This document shows positions 11,316-24,869 of a stretch of 64,000 nt of DNA, piece after piece; the first letter of the stretch is position 1, and every line of letters starts with the position of its first letter. Where the stretch lies: contig NC_087064.1 of assembly GCF_963678635.1 (NCBI RefSeq), positions 23,674,539 to 23,738,538 of the forward strand, written 5' to 3'. The notes beneath the pieces are model-generated. The model was not told the origin of the DNA and searched no databases. It saw only the letters and a list, made by a program, of their open reading frames with translations. The position numbers and the translations under genes are program-made. This DNA is from Symsagittifera roscoffensis (Eukaryota > Xenacoelomorpha > Acoela > Convolutidae).

Positions 11316-12926
11316 AACCAATAATAAATATGGTTTATATCTGGTTCCACCCATCCGGGGTTTACAGAGTTTTTTGAATCTTGTATCTTCTATCTGTAAT
11401 GGAGGATGGATGATGACCGTTGACATTTGGCGAGCATCAATTCTTGTTCTGTTCTTGGAGAAGAAAGCTCCAGGAAGTTGGAGTCGTCGATATGAAGTTG
11501 TTAGTTATCGTTTGACAAAGACTATGACCGCCAACGAAATCAATCTGATTTCAAGATGAGTTGCTAGGATCGTCTGTTCTTGATTTGTTGTGGAGAACTG
11601 TGTTTCGATCTGGTTTGGGAATGGCGTGAAACTCGAGTTTGGAGGGAATGCTTGAACATCGAGGTGGTCATTGGTCTGATTCAATGAAGTCCTTTTCTGC
11701 GAAGTCAAGTCGTACTCTAAATCCTTTTTGAGTCGTGTTTGTGGGCGGCATATCGGTTGTGTTTAACCATTCTGTAAGTTGAGTGTGATGGGGTCATCTT
11801 GTCTTTGGATGCTCGTCTTTGTGGTTGTGTGTAACCTATGTACTGCATATTTATGATTTACATTTTATAATTTTTTGTTAATTTAAATTATTAAGTCATG
11901 ATTTTGGTTAATTGTTTTCGCAAAAACGTTTAAGTTTTAGTTCAGTTATTTTTAAGAGTTACTCACACTTGAATACCTCTTGTCAAAAATATTGATGTGG
12001 TCACAAAGCGTGGATGTAGCACGGTGGGTTAGGCCAGCTATAGAGCATGCTCAGAACGTCATCTCTGGTGGGTTAGGCCAGGAGTGGGAGTATGATTTCG
12101 TGCTGGTTTTTTAAGGGGTGCTGTTTTGTGTTAATTTTTTTTGTTATATTATTTTTTGTTTTCCTTTTGTTTTGTTGGTTGTGTCCTTTTCTCAAAAATC
12201 AAATTGTTTTTGGTTTGGGTTTGTCTTGCGACTTTTTGGTGTTTTATTGTTTCTTTTTTAGACTTGGTAATAGTCTTCAAAAGAATAAATTATCCAATTT
12301 TAAGCTGGTTTAATCCGATTTGGGTACCGCAGGTGTTCTTTTCTTAGTCATGCTGTTAGTTTATGGTTTATGGTGTTTAGTAAGCTGCGTTGGTTAATTT
12401 GGTTATTATATAATTCCATTCCAACCAGGTTAAAGGAAAAGTGGAAACTTGTTATTGTTGGTTTAGTCGTATTTAGTGAAAACTTAAAACTTGAATTCAT
12501 TATTTTAAACATTTCTTCGTGGGCGAGCTGTGCTATTGTGGATAGAATTTCTGTGCGTTTCAACAGAAGTTATAGAAAAGGTTAGTACTGCATTTCATTT
12601 GTATGAATTCACTGCTTTTAAGACTAAATTTTACTGCTTTTGGGATTGAAAAGTATAAATTGATTTTCATCGTATTCAAATTTACTACATTTGGGAAAAT
12701 AATTTAGAAGTGAATTTACTACTTTTAATTGACTTTTACTGCATCATTTAGTGCTGTTGGTTTAATAAAGTTTAAAATGGAAAATAGAGTTTATATTTTT
12801 GTTTGTCTTTCCTTGTTTCGAAGGTCATTGCGGTGTGAAGACTAAAAAAAATGCAAATTACTGAATAAAATGGTTAGTTTTATTTTGAATTAGTTAGTTT
12901 GAAAATTATTAAATTCATAGTTACCT
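11316..12926 (-). other. Element A 3' noncoding region
   Basis: This is the 1.6 kb between ORF-X and the 3' LTR. It has two copies of GGTGGGTTAGGCC about 42 bp apart (near 12026 and 12068). An iterated TTTACTGC/TTTACTAC motif occurs at 12630-12637, 12681-12688, 12715-12722 and 12735-12742. A block at about 12490-12563 is strongly conserved with element B and is preceded in sense by TACTAAC and a CACAG acceptor-like site. No coding region can be supported. Confidence 0.6.
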
Positions 12927-14721
12927 TTAGTCATCGGGGGAAAAGCCGTGTGGAAAAATGTCGTGAATGGCGTCTGAGGTAGTTAGTAGTTTTGCTAGTA
13001 TGCGTATTATGCTTTTAAATTGCAACAGTGGCCAAGGCAATTGCAGTGCTTTGATGGTGTCTAGTTCTTCGTAGGCTTCTGCAATTTCATGAGGTGTGTT
13101 CTGGATTAGATTATAAACTTTATGAGTATATTTAGTGTTGTGGATGAATTCTAAAATGGGTACTTCGATAGGTTGAATATATTCATGCGGAATGATCAGG
13201 GGTCGAGATTTTTCGTCGTTGAAGGTCTTCGCGAGGGGACAAAATATATACATTTGCGTGATTGGGTCGTAATTCCGGAGGATGCCTTGAAAGTTAGTAT
13301 CTTTAATGCAATACGTGAAGTTTAGGAAAAACGATGAGCTATATTTGGAATTGATGAATTGAAATCTGTGGTAAGGTTGTCGTGATGGTGTGTGTAAATG
13401 AAAATTATTTTGGATAAAACGATAATAAGTCTAGGTGTGTGTTTGCTTATTTCTCAACATGATGTTGTGTGAGCAGTGCAAATCAAGTTTTTTTGGTGTC
13501 AAGAAGTGCAAAGTTAGTGAGAATATTTGAAATTTTTCGTGAAATGGTTCATACGCTTGAATGTCTGATAGTGCTTCTGAAATAATGTGATCATGTTTTT
13601 TTATCAAGAATGTTAAGTGTGAATTGGTATGATGTTTTGATAAAAAAACTTTTCTGTGATTTGTGGATTAGCGAATTGATCGTCGCAAGAATTTGATCTT
13701 GATTAGATCTGATGATGTTATGATCATAATATTCAATTGAGTAGTCGTTAGCGCGGGGTGAAGTGAATGTTTTTAGTAATTTTTTATATCCTACGTATGT
13801 AAATTGTCTGGATGTTAGTGATGTGGTTAGAGTAAATAATTCGTTTCTACATCTTTAAATATCTTTTGTGGTGTTAAGGAGTGGTAGCGTAAGAGGGTTA
13901 GTGAAATTATAATCAGCTGTCCAATGAAGTGTGGGTATTAATACATGTTCGTCTACGAAATGATGTGGTTCAGGGTTAAGGTCGGATTGGTTTGAGGTGT
14001 ATTGGGGAAAAAAGGGTAGGGTTATTTGAAGGTAGTTTGGAGTATTGGTGTGGTCTGGATAGTTAACATATTGTCGGGCAGTTCCGGGTTTGGATGGAAA
14101 TGGGTGATTTGGGAATTTTTGTTTCAAATTCTGTAAGCACGGTTAGTACTATTGGATGTTTCTGTTGAAATGGATGAATGAGCTAATGATGGAGTATAAT
14201 CTGAAATTGGTGTGGGTGTTGGTGGATTTGATGATGTTATTGTTGATGATATTTGGTGAATAGTTAGGGTGTGGGGAGATAGCAATTGTTGTTGGAGTGT
14301 TATAAAATTATCTAGTTCTTCGGAAATTTGAGTATTATCTGGGGAGTTGTTGGTGGAGAGTTCATTATTGAATGGGGAGTAGGTTGGGGTTAGTTGAGAA
14401 GGAGTGTAGGGAGATGTATGTTGGCTTTGGGTTTGGATAGGCCGGAAAGGGGGTTTTGAGAAGGTTGTTGAGCTGGTCGGGGTATGAATAGAAGGGGATG
14501 GTTTGGAATCTGCGAACTCATCGGGAGTTTCTTTATCAGAATTGTGAAATTGTTGTATAAATTGTGATATCTGAGTTAGTGTCAGAATTCATGCCTGATG
14601 ATGTATTAAATTGTGGTGAATCAGGTGGCGGAAAAGCAAAAAGTGAGATAATAGGGAGTGAAGTTTGGAGGTTGGCAGGGTGGGAGTTTGATCGGTGGAG
14701 TGATCCAACTTGTCTGCTCAC
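12927..14721 (-). pseudogene. Element A ORF-X remnant
   Basis: This is the counterpart of the 601-aa ORF-X of element B. The ATG is changed to GTG (14719-14721), and the frame survives only in pieces: 14536-14721 (Ser/Pro-rich N-terminus), 13855-14127 and 12927-13253 (C-terminus ending IHDIFPHGFSPDD). In the last 29 codons (12930-13019 against the start of 38451-40256), I count A/B differences of 2, 3 and 14 at codon positions 1, 2 and 3. That indicates selection on the protein before this copy decayed. Function is unknown. Confidence 0.75.
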
Positions 14722-17365
14722 CGTGGGCTAAAAAAATGATTATTTTGCGACTGAAAAGTGGTGCTATGGGGCTGTTCAATGATTTGTTTGTATGTATCGT
14801 CAATTGGAGGGTGTTGTGTCACTATATGTTGGATGGGGCTTTGTATGTGGCTGGGTCTTAAGTTTGGGGGGTTTGTGATTGCTAAGTTTCGAAAATTTCG
14901 TGAGACTAATGATATTGGATGATTATGATGTAGATTTGGTAAATGGGGCGCCGTAGGTTATGCATTTGTATTATTATTTGAGTCAACGTATGAGTTGGGA
15001 TTTGTTGATAATTTTGTATTATGCGCTTTAATTTGTGCATCTAGGAGGATTTTATTTACTGATGATGAAAATTTTCCAAAAATCCTGCAAATAATATGCG
15101 TGCTACGCTGGCTTGTCGGTTTTTTTCTGTATGTATTGCACATGTGTTATAGATTCCTTTTAGTAATGAGAAAAGAAATCCAATAGAATTAAACATTGCA
15201 TATAAAATAGTCAATCTTTCTAAGATGTAATATGGCCATCCTAAAAAGGCTAAAACTTCGTTTTTGAGATTTACAAAACTAAAATATTGATTGGTGATAT
15301 ATCTTGTGGTCGATAATTTTCACCATTTAGGTAAATGTAATCTTTAATGTCTTGAAAATATGCGCTGTAATCTTGTGCGTAAATATCTGAAAATACTGCT
15401 GTTTCTGCAAGTTTTCGTAAGTTTTGGTCTATTGATTGTCGTTGTATCGTGCCCATTTTTGTAAGTAGTTCTTGAAATTGTTGTGCACATCTGTGATGTT
15501 GTATGTCTGATTTTGAATATATGCCTATCGATTGTAAATCAATGTTTGGATTGCGGGCTATAGCTCGAATGCTTTCAGGTGAAAACTTTTTTAGTGGTGG
15601 CATTAATGTTGGGTATGGTGTTGTTAGATAGTATTTATCTTCGTCGGGATTTATTTTTACAACGTTTTGGCTGTTTTTTGATCCACAGGGTACTGCTGTG
15701 CCCCAAAAAAATGTTCGTTTTGAGAGTGTATCAACAGTATATACTTTATTTTTGTAGAATATGTGGATTCTTTTGTAACACCTTTTATCTTCAAAAACGT
15801 ATAAAGGTGATACTTTTTTGGTACAAGTGTAATACCATAAAATACTTCCTTCATAATCAATAAAATTTGATCTAATTCCGGATAACAACTATCCTGCATA
15901 TGTTATTTTGAGAACTGCTAGTGCTAGTGACTGTAGAATTTGTGTTCTTTCAAGTTCACATAATTGATGTAAGGTTTCTAATTCTGAGAGTGACATTTCG
16001 CCAAAATATTGCGCCAAAATATTGCGCCAGTGAATTGCGCCAAAATATGTGCGGTTCATAAGTAATAGTTCTTGTAACCGTGTACTATCGGCGTCTTGTG
16101 GTTTTAATTTTCCTCCTTTTCTTCCTATGTTTTTCTGAAATTTTACTGAAACATAAGGGTTTCCGTCGGTAAGTGAAGGAGATGTGGCCATAGGGTCTAA
16201 AGTTAGATGTCCTGTGTTCATGTCGAAACCATGTTCGTATTCGACAAGGATTTTCGAGTACTGTGTTTTCTAAATTGGTTTTTTATATTAACATGCTAGT
16301 TCTGTTTCTGGGTATATTTGAAATCGTGTTAGTTTATTTTCTATATTGTGGAAGTTCTTAAATTTCTTGTTATTATTTCTAATTTGATCGGGATTGAATT
16401 CTTCAAATAGGATTGATTCAATAAAATATTTTGGTGAAATTTAATCATTCTAGCGTGTATTCTTGCGACTTGAAAAACTGTGCAGGTTTCTTCAGGAAAC
16501 CATACAATGGTTGCTTGTGTTCGTGTTGTAGGATCGCAATACCCTTGGTCATTTCTGCAAGGAAGTCGAATGCCTTGGTAAAAAATTGTGTCGTCTTTTA
16601 AATCTCGTGTTAGTTGTACTTTTTCAAGTTGTATTTTCCAGTCAAAAAACAATATTTCTTGATATCCTTTATTTTTTGTATCTGCTTTGCAATTTGAGGG
16701 ATCATTTATACCTATATGTGGTATCCAATGTTTATCATGTAGATCGTATGTCAATCTTACGTGTGTTCCATGAGAGGGGGAGTTTTGTGTCTAGTTTAAT
16801 GTGACCTTGATGTTTTTCAAGTTCTGCTTGATGTGCTAAGTCTGGGAAAACTTGAAAATTTACAAGTTTTCTATTCGTTCCAACGTTTTGTGTCAAGTTT
16901 GTGTCAAGTTCATTCTTACAGTCTTGAGGGCTAAGGTGTAGTAATTGTTTTGAGTCAAGTTCATTCTTACAGTCTTGAGGGCTAAGATGTAGTAATCTCT
17001 CTAAATTAATCTGATAGAAAGAATCGTGGTCTAGTCGGTTTTTATTTCCGTTTGATACTTGCGAGCAATGTACTTTCTTTTCGGAAAAGGTTGCTGTAAA
17101 CTTGTATCCTGTTAATGTTGCTGATCGGGCTTTTGAGTATAGTGTGGCTACTATATTTGTTGTTTCTATGGCTTGTGGTTCGGATTCGCATTGTGTGACT
17201 TGATATATAGCGTATTTGTCTAGTGTTTTGTGTTCGTTTTCTTCACAATCATAGTGTGTTGCTAATAAATCCTGAGGTTCTCTGCGAGGAGATGGATTTG
17301 TATGTTGTTCGGAAAAAAAATAGAAAAAATAGGTGTTTAAATATGAATACTTTTAAAATAACCAT
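14718..17365 (-). pseudogene. Element A envelope-like glycoprotein remnant
   Basis: This matches the 872-aa env-like protein of element B, starting with an ATG at 17363-17365 and a hydrophobic leader. It is broken into fragments at 16341-16754, 15889-16221, 15271-15888 and 14958-15143. A 51-bp in-frame tandem duplication (16903-16945 and 16954-16996) and a three-copy ATTGCGCCAAAAT repeat near 16003-16050 are absent from B. Its TGA (14718-14720) still overlaps the former ORF-X start. Confidence 0.8.
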
Positions 17366-18470
17366 GTGTATGATAATCCTGAGTATGGGTTATAAAAGGT
17401 AATATATCCAATTGTGTTTTTGGTATATCTATCGTATATATATATAACTTCAGTTGTTATAAATGGGGGAGGTACTGATTGAGCTGTTATATTTGGTGGG
17501 CTCAAGGGAAAGAGGTGTTGAACAATATTGTTAAGTCTGACTGTGATTTCAAATTTTAATTGGAGACTATTTTGTTGGAGTATTTGAACGTTGTGTTCTT
17601 GAATATCTTTGTGAATACCTTGTCTATATTGTAATCTACTTAGTGCCCAATTGTGCATGCGGCTACTTTCTTGATGTTGTCCAAATAATGGGGGAGGTGC
17701 TACGAATGTATTCCAGTCCAATCTTAGGGGGTTGTTTGTCGATGATTCTTCTTGGTATCTAGCGTCGAGGTTAGTGGGAAAATTTAGAGGGAAGAGTGTT
17801 GGTGATATTTGACTTAAAGAAGGTGTTGACGGGAGTGAAAGTGTTTCTGGTAATGATGATAGCGTTGTATCAGAAGAAATATCTATTGATTCTTTTACTA
17901 TATTCGGTTCACCTTGAGTATATGAGTGTGTTGTCGAATACGGTGGTCGTTCGGTGGTGTCTGGGTGATTAAAAGGAATTTCTCGGATTTGTTTTGATGT
18001 TGGGGTTGAACCTAGGTAGTCTGAGGGAATATTTGAGGTGCTATGTTGTGAAAGAAGTGTGGGAGTTTCTGGTAATGTACTGCTTGAAAGTTCTGAGGTA
18101 GTTAGTGTTTGTGATTGGGGTATATTAAAATGAACTCTGGGGTTTGAAAATTTCTATCTCTTCGCGGGTGTATAATTTGTCTATGTATCTCAATTGTATT
18201 TTGGTTTTGGCTAATGTGTCTGACTCGATTGAGATCTTGTTGCAAGGTGGGATATAAGTTATATGTTGGTTCACTTAAAGATGCTTGGCAATGAACTGGT
18301 TCTAGTGGTTCAGATAATTGCGCATGTCGTTCTTCAAAAGTGTATGGGTTGTCTTGAAAAGAAATGCGTGTTGATGGTTGGGGATTGTTTATAGTGGTAG
18401 GTGTTATTGGACTTTCTTGGGATGTAGTTGGTGGGGGCTGGTTTAGTGGTGGTTGATCAGCAATTTTGGA
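17353..18470 (-). pseudogene. Element A Met-less frame remnant
   Basis: This is the counterpart of the Met-less frame of element B (42859-43995). The 3' third (17353-17721) is open and ends 13 nt inside the env start as in B; the apparent first Met there is a TTG codon. Over the final 50 codons the A/B differences by codon position are 2, 2 and 16. The upstream part is recognisable (Pro/Ser/Thr/Gln-rich) but interrupted. Confidence 0.65.
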
Positions 18471-18524
18471 AAGATATCTGAATTTTAATTTTTATTGGAA
18501 AATTTGTGTTTATTATAAAATTCT

Positions 18525-18680
18525 TCAATAAAAAGTATCAAGAGAATAGTTTCTAGGGCAAAAGTGACCAGTGCCTTTTTTTATACATTTGCACATTGTC
18601 ATGATGAGGGAGATTAAAAGTGTGAGCAAAATTATGAAAAAAACAAAAATGTCTGTTAGACTGAAAATAGTTCGTATCAT
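18525..18680 (-). pseudogene. Element A small membrane ORF (62-aa homologue), truncated
   Basis: The frame starts MIRTIFS as in element B and keeps the first hydrophobic segment and the CKCIKK motif. It then runs out of frame and stops after 51 codons, where B has 62. In the shared 35 codons, differences by codon position are 8, 2 and 15, consistent with protein-level constraint before decay. Confidence 0.6.
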
Positions 18681-18747
18681 TTAAATAGATTATACGTATT
18701 CGTACCTGTAGATGTGGTCAAGGATTTGGGAGAGTTGGATGTATATT

Positions 18748-18918
18748 TCAAATAGGGAATAGAAAATTGAAAAAAGATTGCAAAAAATTAAAATTGATTA
18801 TTAGAGATTCAAAAGTTTCAATGAAAAAGAATATCAAAAATTTAAGTAGATTGAAAAATTTTGTGGAGAGGTTTAGAAGTTTTTGTTTTATGTGATCAAC
18901 TGTTATGGAAAGAAGCAT
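18748..18918 (-). pseudogene. Element A small membrane ORF (76-aa homologue), truncated
   Basis: A 56-codon Phe/Leu/Ile-rich frame whose start lies at the same place as the 76-aa ORF of element B. It ends early and no longer overlaps the next ORF start by ATGA. Confidence 0.5.
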
Positions 18919-19700
18919 TTCAGAAATGATTTGTTTGTCGAAATTTTTTTAAAATTTTTGAGGCAAAAATCAAGTGTGGTCGGATTATTTATTGGTTTTT
19001 TGACAAGTGGGTTGAGTTTTGTCAAAAATTGTTGAGGGCTATTTTTTTGGTGTTCGGGAGGTCTTCATAGTATTGTTTTCATTTGCTGGATAAATGGGGG
19101 TATCTTTGGAATATTTGTACTTTAGGCCAAATGATCATGTGTCTTTTTTACTTTAGGCTAATTTGCCATTTTTGGTTGGGGGACTTTTGAGGTCTGAATT
19201 GGGAAAATATTGTTGATTTTTGCATAATCTGATAGGGGAGGGTTATAATATTGAAGTAGTCTTAATTTTAGTTGTCAAGTTTTAGCAAGTTGCTTAATTT
19301 TGACCGGGAGGTTTTAAAGTTATAGTTATAGATATACCTGGAGATTAATTCCTATCGGCTAATGAGTTTGTTTTAGAGATATGAAGGTGGCAATTTGAAC
19401 AATTTCTATTGACTGAATTTGAACTAGAATTGATCGAGTTTTTTTTTCAGCATGTTTTTACAGAATTGTAAAAGTTCAATGTGATTAAGAAGAATGTTTA
19501 CGGTAATTTACATTAAGGTTGTTTCTGAAATTCAACTTTCTTTAATATTTTAGACTGTGGGATGAATGTCTTGTAGTTTTTTCGTGTTGACTTTTAAGAC
19601 GTGATAATTCTCTATGTTCGGATTTTTGTTGTTGATCATGTGGTAAAAATTTTTTTGTTAATTTTCTATTTTTTCTTTCTTTTTGAGGTATTTGTGGTTC
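18919..19700 (-). promoter_or_regulatory. Element A pol-to-accessory spacer
   Basis: This noncoding spacer keeps two copies of TACTTTAGGCYAA (19118-19130 and 19149-19161) with exactly the 31-bp offset seen in element B. The TATAAAAAT adjoining the downstream copy in B is replaced here by a sequence giving TACAAATA. I see no gene. Confidence 0.35.
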
Positions 19701-20205
19701 TGGTGTGTTAGATTTTTGAGGGTCTATATTTTGCTGTTGAATTGTTTTTGTATTTTTGTGGTATTAACGTTTTGTTTTTGTTCCATTTGTGTGTTTTTTT
19801 GAACAATGTGTAAGCCTGTGAAAGAGTATATTTGAGTAAATTTGCGGAGTGCGTATTCTTTTGGGTAATAAGCTAATAGTTTGTTACGGTGTTGAACGAT
19901 ATCTTTTTTATTTGGGTCAGTAAGTTTAAATGTTACTTCAGTTGGTTTATCAACTATTTGGTAGGGTCCTTTTCGAAGTGGTTGTAATTTTTGGAGATTC
20001 TTTTCGTGTAATAAAATTAGGTATTAAAACAAATGTTCCAATTTTTAAGTCTGTAGCCGGAATGAAGCGTAAAATTAATTTGGTTATTTATGTTTTGCCT
20101 TTGTAACAATTTCTTTGTTACTTTTTGGTAGATTTCATTGTGTTTTTTATCTCTTTTTAAAATCCTTTCGGTATATGTACCGGAAGCTAATTTCAAAATT
20201 TGAGG

Positions 20206-20502
20206 TTAATGAAAGGGGTCTTCATCATGTGTGTGTAAGGGTAGATTATAGCAAATTGAATCTTTGTTTGGTTGATAATAACCTTGTGCATTTTTATGAG
20301 CATTTGCTGTAAACATGATTGGTTTTCGTGGCTTTTGATTAAAAACCATTTCGTATGGTGACATTCCTAGACTTGTTGTGATTTGTGAATTATAGGATAA
20401 TGGGAATAATTTTACATCTGTTGACCATTCAGTATTTCGTGTATCATTTCCATTCATGATGAATCTAAGATATTCTTGTAGTGAACGGTTCATACCTTCC
20501 AC
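20206..20502 (-). pseudogene. Element A integrase core end fragment
   Basis: A 98-codon fragment begins VEGMNRSLQEYLR, which carries the catalytic Glu, and ends HTHDEDPFH before the C-terminal domain. The segment just upstream (about 20556-20570) lacks the roughly 40 bp that encode the second catalytic Asp in element B, so this integrase cannot be active. Confidence 0.75.
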
Positions 20503-21567
20503 TAATCCATTTGTCCAAGGTGCATGAAATGTACGTGGTTTATGTTTAATATTATACAGGTGACATATCTGTGACTAGTATTTCTGGTAGTCCGAATTTA
20601 GCTATACAATGTTCGTAAAGTGTTATATATGCGTAATAAGCCTTACAATGTGGTACTGGGTTGAGTGCTACGTAGTGTGTAAATGCATCAACAATTACCA
20701 TAATATAAGAATTTCCTTCGGAGAATGGTGAAATTGGTCCTTTTGTGTTGAATGAATTTCTATGATTGAAATATAGACTTTGTCCTTTAAAATCTTGTTT
20801 TGTTGCTATTTGTTTTGATTTGGATAAGGTTTATTTAATTGACATATTATGCAATTGTTGCATAATACTTTAAGCCAAATTGGTGCATTTGGGAATTAAA
20901 AATTTTGTGTAAAATTTGAATATGTCTTTTCTGATCCTGAGTTTCCTTTTGAATGTTGTGCGTGGGATATGTTAAATTCTATCAGCATCATGCTGAAGGG
21001 GAGACAGGGTACTTTAAAATCGGGTGTCTGGTATTCTAAAAAGTCTGTAATTTTATTAATAGTTGTATTATTATATTTTCTAAAGTATCGGAGGAGTGTT
21101 TTTTTTTCATAATATTGTTGTATCAGCTTTTAATGGTTTCGTTTTATACTTGTGCCATGATTTGAGTTGTCGATCAAGGTTTTGATATTTTTCTAATAAC
21201 TGTAGTGTAATTTTTTCTGCTGGAGGTGAAAAATATTTTTAACTTCTATTTTTGATAAAGGAATTGTGTCTAGTGGGTCATGAAGATCAAAAACTTGATT
21301 TATTGTGTATTTTGAATCATTTATTGGTGGTCGTGATAAATTTATTTTGTAACTTACATTTTTTTTCTATCAATGGAAAGGTGCCTTTTTTGTGTGACTG
21401 TTGTCTGATTGTTTCTTATTGAGTATTATTTTTTATCCAATGTGAATAAGGAATTGGTTTGAATGTGGATGTTTCTAATGGATCTACTTCATAGTGGTTA
21501 TTTTGAAAATCTAAATAGAGTGGGAAATGTTGGAAGTTATTTATTTGTGACTGATCGATATCAGTTT

Positions 21568-22020
21568 TTACTGCATATTTGCATTCTGATAGAATTTAAT
21601 TTTTTGTGGTATTTCAACTGTAGTTTTTCGTGTAAGTAGTTCAGGTGGTGTATTTCTACTCATTGTATCTGGTAGTGCAAGATTTTTTCCTGCTGTCCAA
21701 ACTATATGTAAATTTGGGAATTTCAATAAAATTAATTGAAATCTGTAAACTCTATGGTTTGAGTTTGATTTCTGTGTGAAAAGAAATATTATTGGTTTGT
21801 GATCTGTAAGTAGAACTGTTGGATGTTTTGATCCAAGTATAAGAAATTCATCTTCTGTAAGTGTGTATATTATAGCTGTGCATTCTCTCATGACAGTAGA
21901 GAGTCGTAGTTCAGCTTGTGTAAATAAGCGAGAGTTTGCTGAGATAAGGTTCATTTTATTTGTTCCATTTTGTGGTTGTAATAATGCTGCGCTGATGCCA
22001 AAATTTGAAGCATCGCACAT
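21568..22020 (-). pseudogene. Element A RNase H fragment
   Basis: A 150-codon block of Ty3-type RNase H: CDASNFGISAALL (first catalytic Asp), REC (Glu), TDHKPI and LPDTMSR. It aligns without gaps to element B and is flanked by frame breaks. Confidence 0.8.
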
Positions 22021-22065
22021 TGCGTAAAAAGGTTGATTTGGATCTGGGATTGTATTTGATATTTG

Positions 22066-22647
22066 TTATCTTAACAATTTTTTAATTTCTTTGAATCTTG
22101 TTTGATGTTCAGTAGCCCATTCGAAGTTATTTTGCTGTCTAAGGATGTTATAGAAAGGTCTTAAGTATAATTGCAATTTGTATACATATTTACTTGGGAA
22201 ATTTAACATTCCAAGGAATTCTTGGATTTTCTTTTTATTCGTGGGTGGTTGAGGTTTTTGAATTGCATGTATTTGTGATTTCAACGGAGTTATAGTGTTT
22301 CTTTCAATAATATGGCCAAGAAACCTTACGCGTGTTAGGAAAAAATGTGATTTGTCTGGGGCTGCTTTCATGTTTTCATTTTTGAGTATTTGATGATTTT
22401 GGTCTAAAATTATAAACATTTCGTCTTTCGTTTGTGACTGCATAAAAACATCGTCTAAGTATGTGATTGCATGTTTTTTGAGTAAAAATAGTCTAAAAAT
22501 TTTACTCATAAAAGCTGAAAAAGCTGCTGTTCCTATGGAGATTCCATAGAATAATCTATTGAATTCGTATTTTTGATTTCCAATAACGAATTGTGTTAAC
22601 CGTCGTGATTGTTCATCTAGTGGCATTTGATTGTATGCTTTATTCAT
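22066..22647 (-). pseudogene. Element A reverse transcriptase C-terminal half
   Basis: A 193-codon block containing the catalytic YLDDVFMQS, FYGISIGTAAFSAFMSKIF and the thumb/connection segment (FLGHIIERNTITPLKSQI, QEFLGMLNF). The catalytic aspartates are intact, but the block is cut off at both ends. Confidence 0.85.
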
Positions 22648-22916
22648 ATCTGCGGTTGTGAAATATTTACCATATATTTTTGTTAGAATTACTTGAATAG
22701 GTTCAATGTGCCAATTGCATTTAGATTCGTCAATTAGTGAATTGAGGTATCTAGCACCTAGAACGATTTTTAGTGATTCTCCTTTAGCTAAGATGATAAC
22801 TGGGTTGACAAAACTATTACCTTTTGGTTGTTCATCTTTATTTACTGGTGATATAATTTCATATTGTTCTAAAATGTCAAGTAGTCTGTTTACTTTGTCG
22901 TGTAAATGTATCGGTA

Positions 22917-24296
22917 TTACTTGCTCTTTGCATTTTTGAAAACTGCGTCAGGTTTTAAAGGTAAATGTAGTGGTGAAAGAATTTTTCGAACATCGAATTT
23001 TGATGTTGCATAAACTGTTGGATATTTTAATAATAGTTCGGCTAATTTGTCGAATTCTTTTTGTGTTATTTGAGAATGTTGAAAATTAAACATTGTTAAA
23101 AACTTTTGTTGTTCTTCCGTATAATGTGATATTTTAATCGTTGGTTTAAAATATGGTGTTTTTGTGAGGTAGTCAGTGTTTCTTTTTTCGTTGCTTATTT
23201 TGTTGTTTATTGATAATTCTTCATCAAGAATTGTGGATTGGCGTATATCTAATAGATGTAATATGTTATTGACTCGATATGCTTCTTCGTTTGTGGGTAA
23301 TGTTGTGGCATTTGTTTCACAGTATTCTAAGAGTCCTAAGGTTATTGTTATTTGGTATGGTGAATTGTTATATACGTGTAATGAAATAATATCTGAGTTT
23401 GAATGTTTCTTATATTTTATGGATGAAATTTTGATTCGGAAAAATTTATGGATGGGTTTAAATTCAACGTCTGACATAAAGAGTTGTTGTTTGTTTTGGT
23501 CTTTATCGTACTGGGGGACTTGTTTGATTGAAAAGTTATATACATTTCCTGATAGTGGTTTCAGGTACTTTCGTTCCTGATTGTGTATAGGATAAAATTT
23601 GGAGAAAAATGGTGGTTGTTTGTTTAATCTTTGAAAGAATGTTAAGGATGTGTTTTTTATTCTTGTGTATTCATCTTTTAAATGAAGTTTGCTATTTAAA
23701 ATGTTAATTGTGGGAATATGATTAGTTATAAATGGTATGCCAATGATATTGTGTTTTATGTCTGTAATGTGAAAAGTTTGTTTAAATGGTTTGTTTAGTA
23801 TTTTATTTTGTTCCATTGTTCTAGTGGGAACAAGAGAAAGTTGGATTTTTCCTTGATTTACTAATGTTGAGCCTTGTGCTGTTGCTAATTTACTGGCTGT
23901 CTTAATAGGTGTTAGGATTGGATGTAACGTTTTGATTTCATTCCAAGTAGGGATGTTAATAATATTTGATTCTGCTCCTGAGTCAATTAAAAAATCTATT
24001 TCAAGATCTGGTGGTTGAAATTCTTTACATTTTGGGCTTTCTAAGAGAAATGGGATTGTCCAAATTTTTTCTCTTGGCTGTTCTTCTTGTATATTTTGGT
24101 AAATGTGATTTGTACTTGAGCGTTGTTTTTGGTTATTGACTACTGTGTTTATTTCATTTACAATTTGTTCAACTGGCACCTTGTTTCTTATGGGTCTACT
24201 AATAGTCTTGAGGAAGTTTCGATTGATTTTCGTAAATGTGTGAAGTGAAGGGTTGCTCGTACTGAAGGGTTCGTAGTCGTTTTCGACTGTGATCAT
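22917..24296 (-). pseudogene. Element A protease and RT lead-in
   Basis: The longest surviving frame of this copy (459 codons). It includes the aspartic protease motif FLIDSGAESNIINIP and the long linker leading to the RT (LHLPLKPDAVFK). It ends in a frameshift just before the RT palm. It aligns with residues from about 1120 to 1580 of the element B polyprotein. Confidence 0.8.
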
Positions 24297-24869
24297 ATTA
24301 ACTGAGATAGTGTTATTTGTATCACTTTCGCCGTCTGTTGGTTCACAATTATTGTGGTTTAATTGTAGTTTGGTACTTTCTGTGTTGTCAATACCAGGAG
24401 GATCTGAAGTTGTTTCTTCAGTTGCTTGTACCTGATTATTTTGTCGCTGATATTTCGGTGTATTACTTCTATATTGGTGTTGGGAATCAGGGTAGCGATT
24501 ATTGTTTCTATAAGGTGATTGAGAATAATTGCTTCGATTGTTATAATTGGGATTCCTATTTTGTGAGTTGTTTCGTGACCTATTATAGTAATTGCTGTTG
24601 CTTCCTTGATAGTTAGATCTGCTGTACGAATTGTTTCTTGATCTATTGATTTGGTAACGTTGATTTCTATTGTTTGAATAACTTCTATTCCTATTATTTG
24701 ATTAGTTTCTATTTCTATGGTATGATGAATTTCGTGATCTATCGTTCGATTTGTGTGTATTTCTAGAATTTGAATGGGAATTCTTATTAGAAAAATATTC
24801 TCTTCTGTTTGAATGTGAACGTGAATAGTCGTTTCTATACTGGTTATTTTGGCTATTTGATCAACTATA

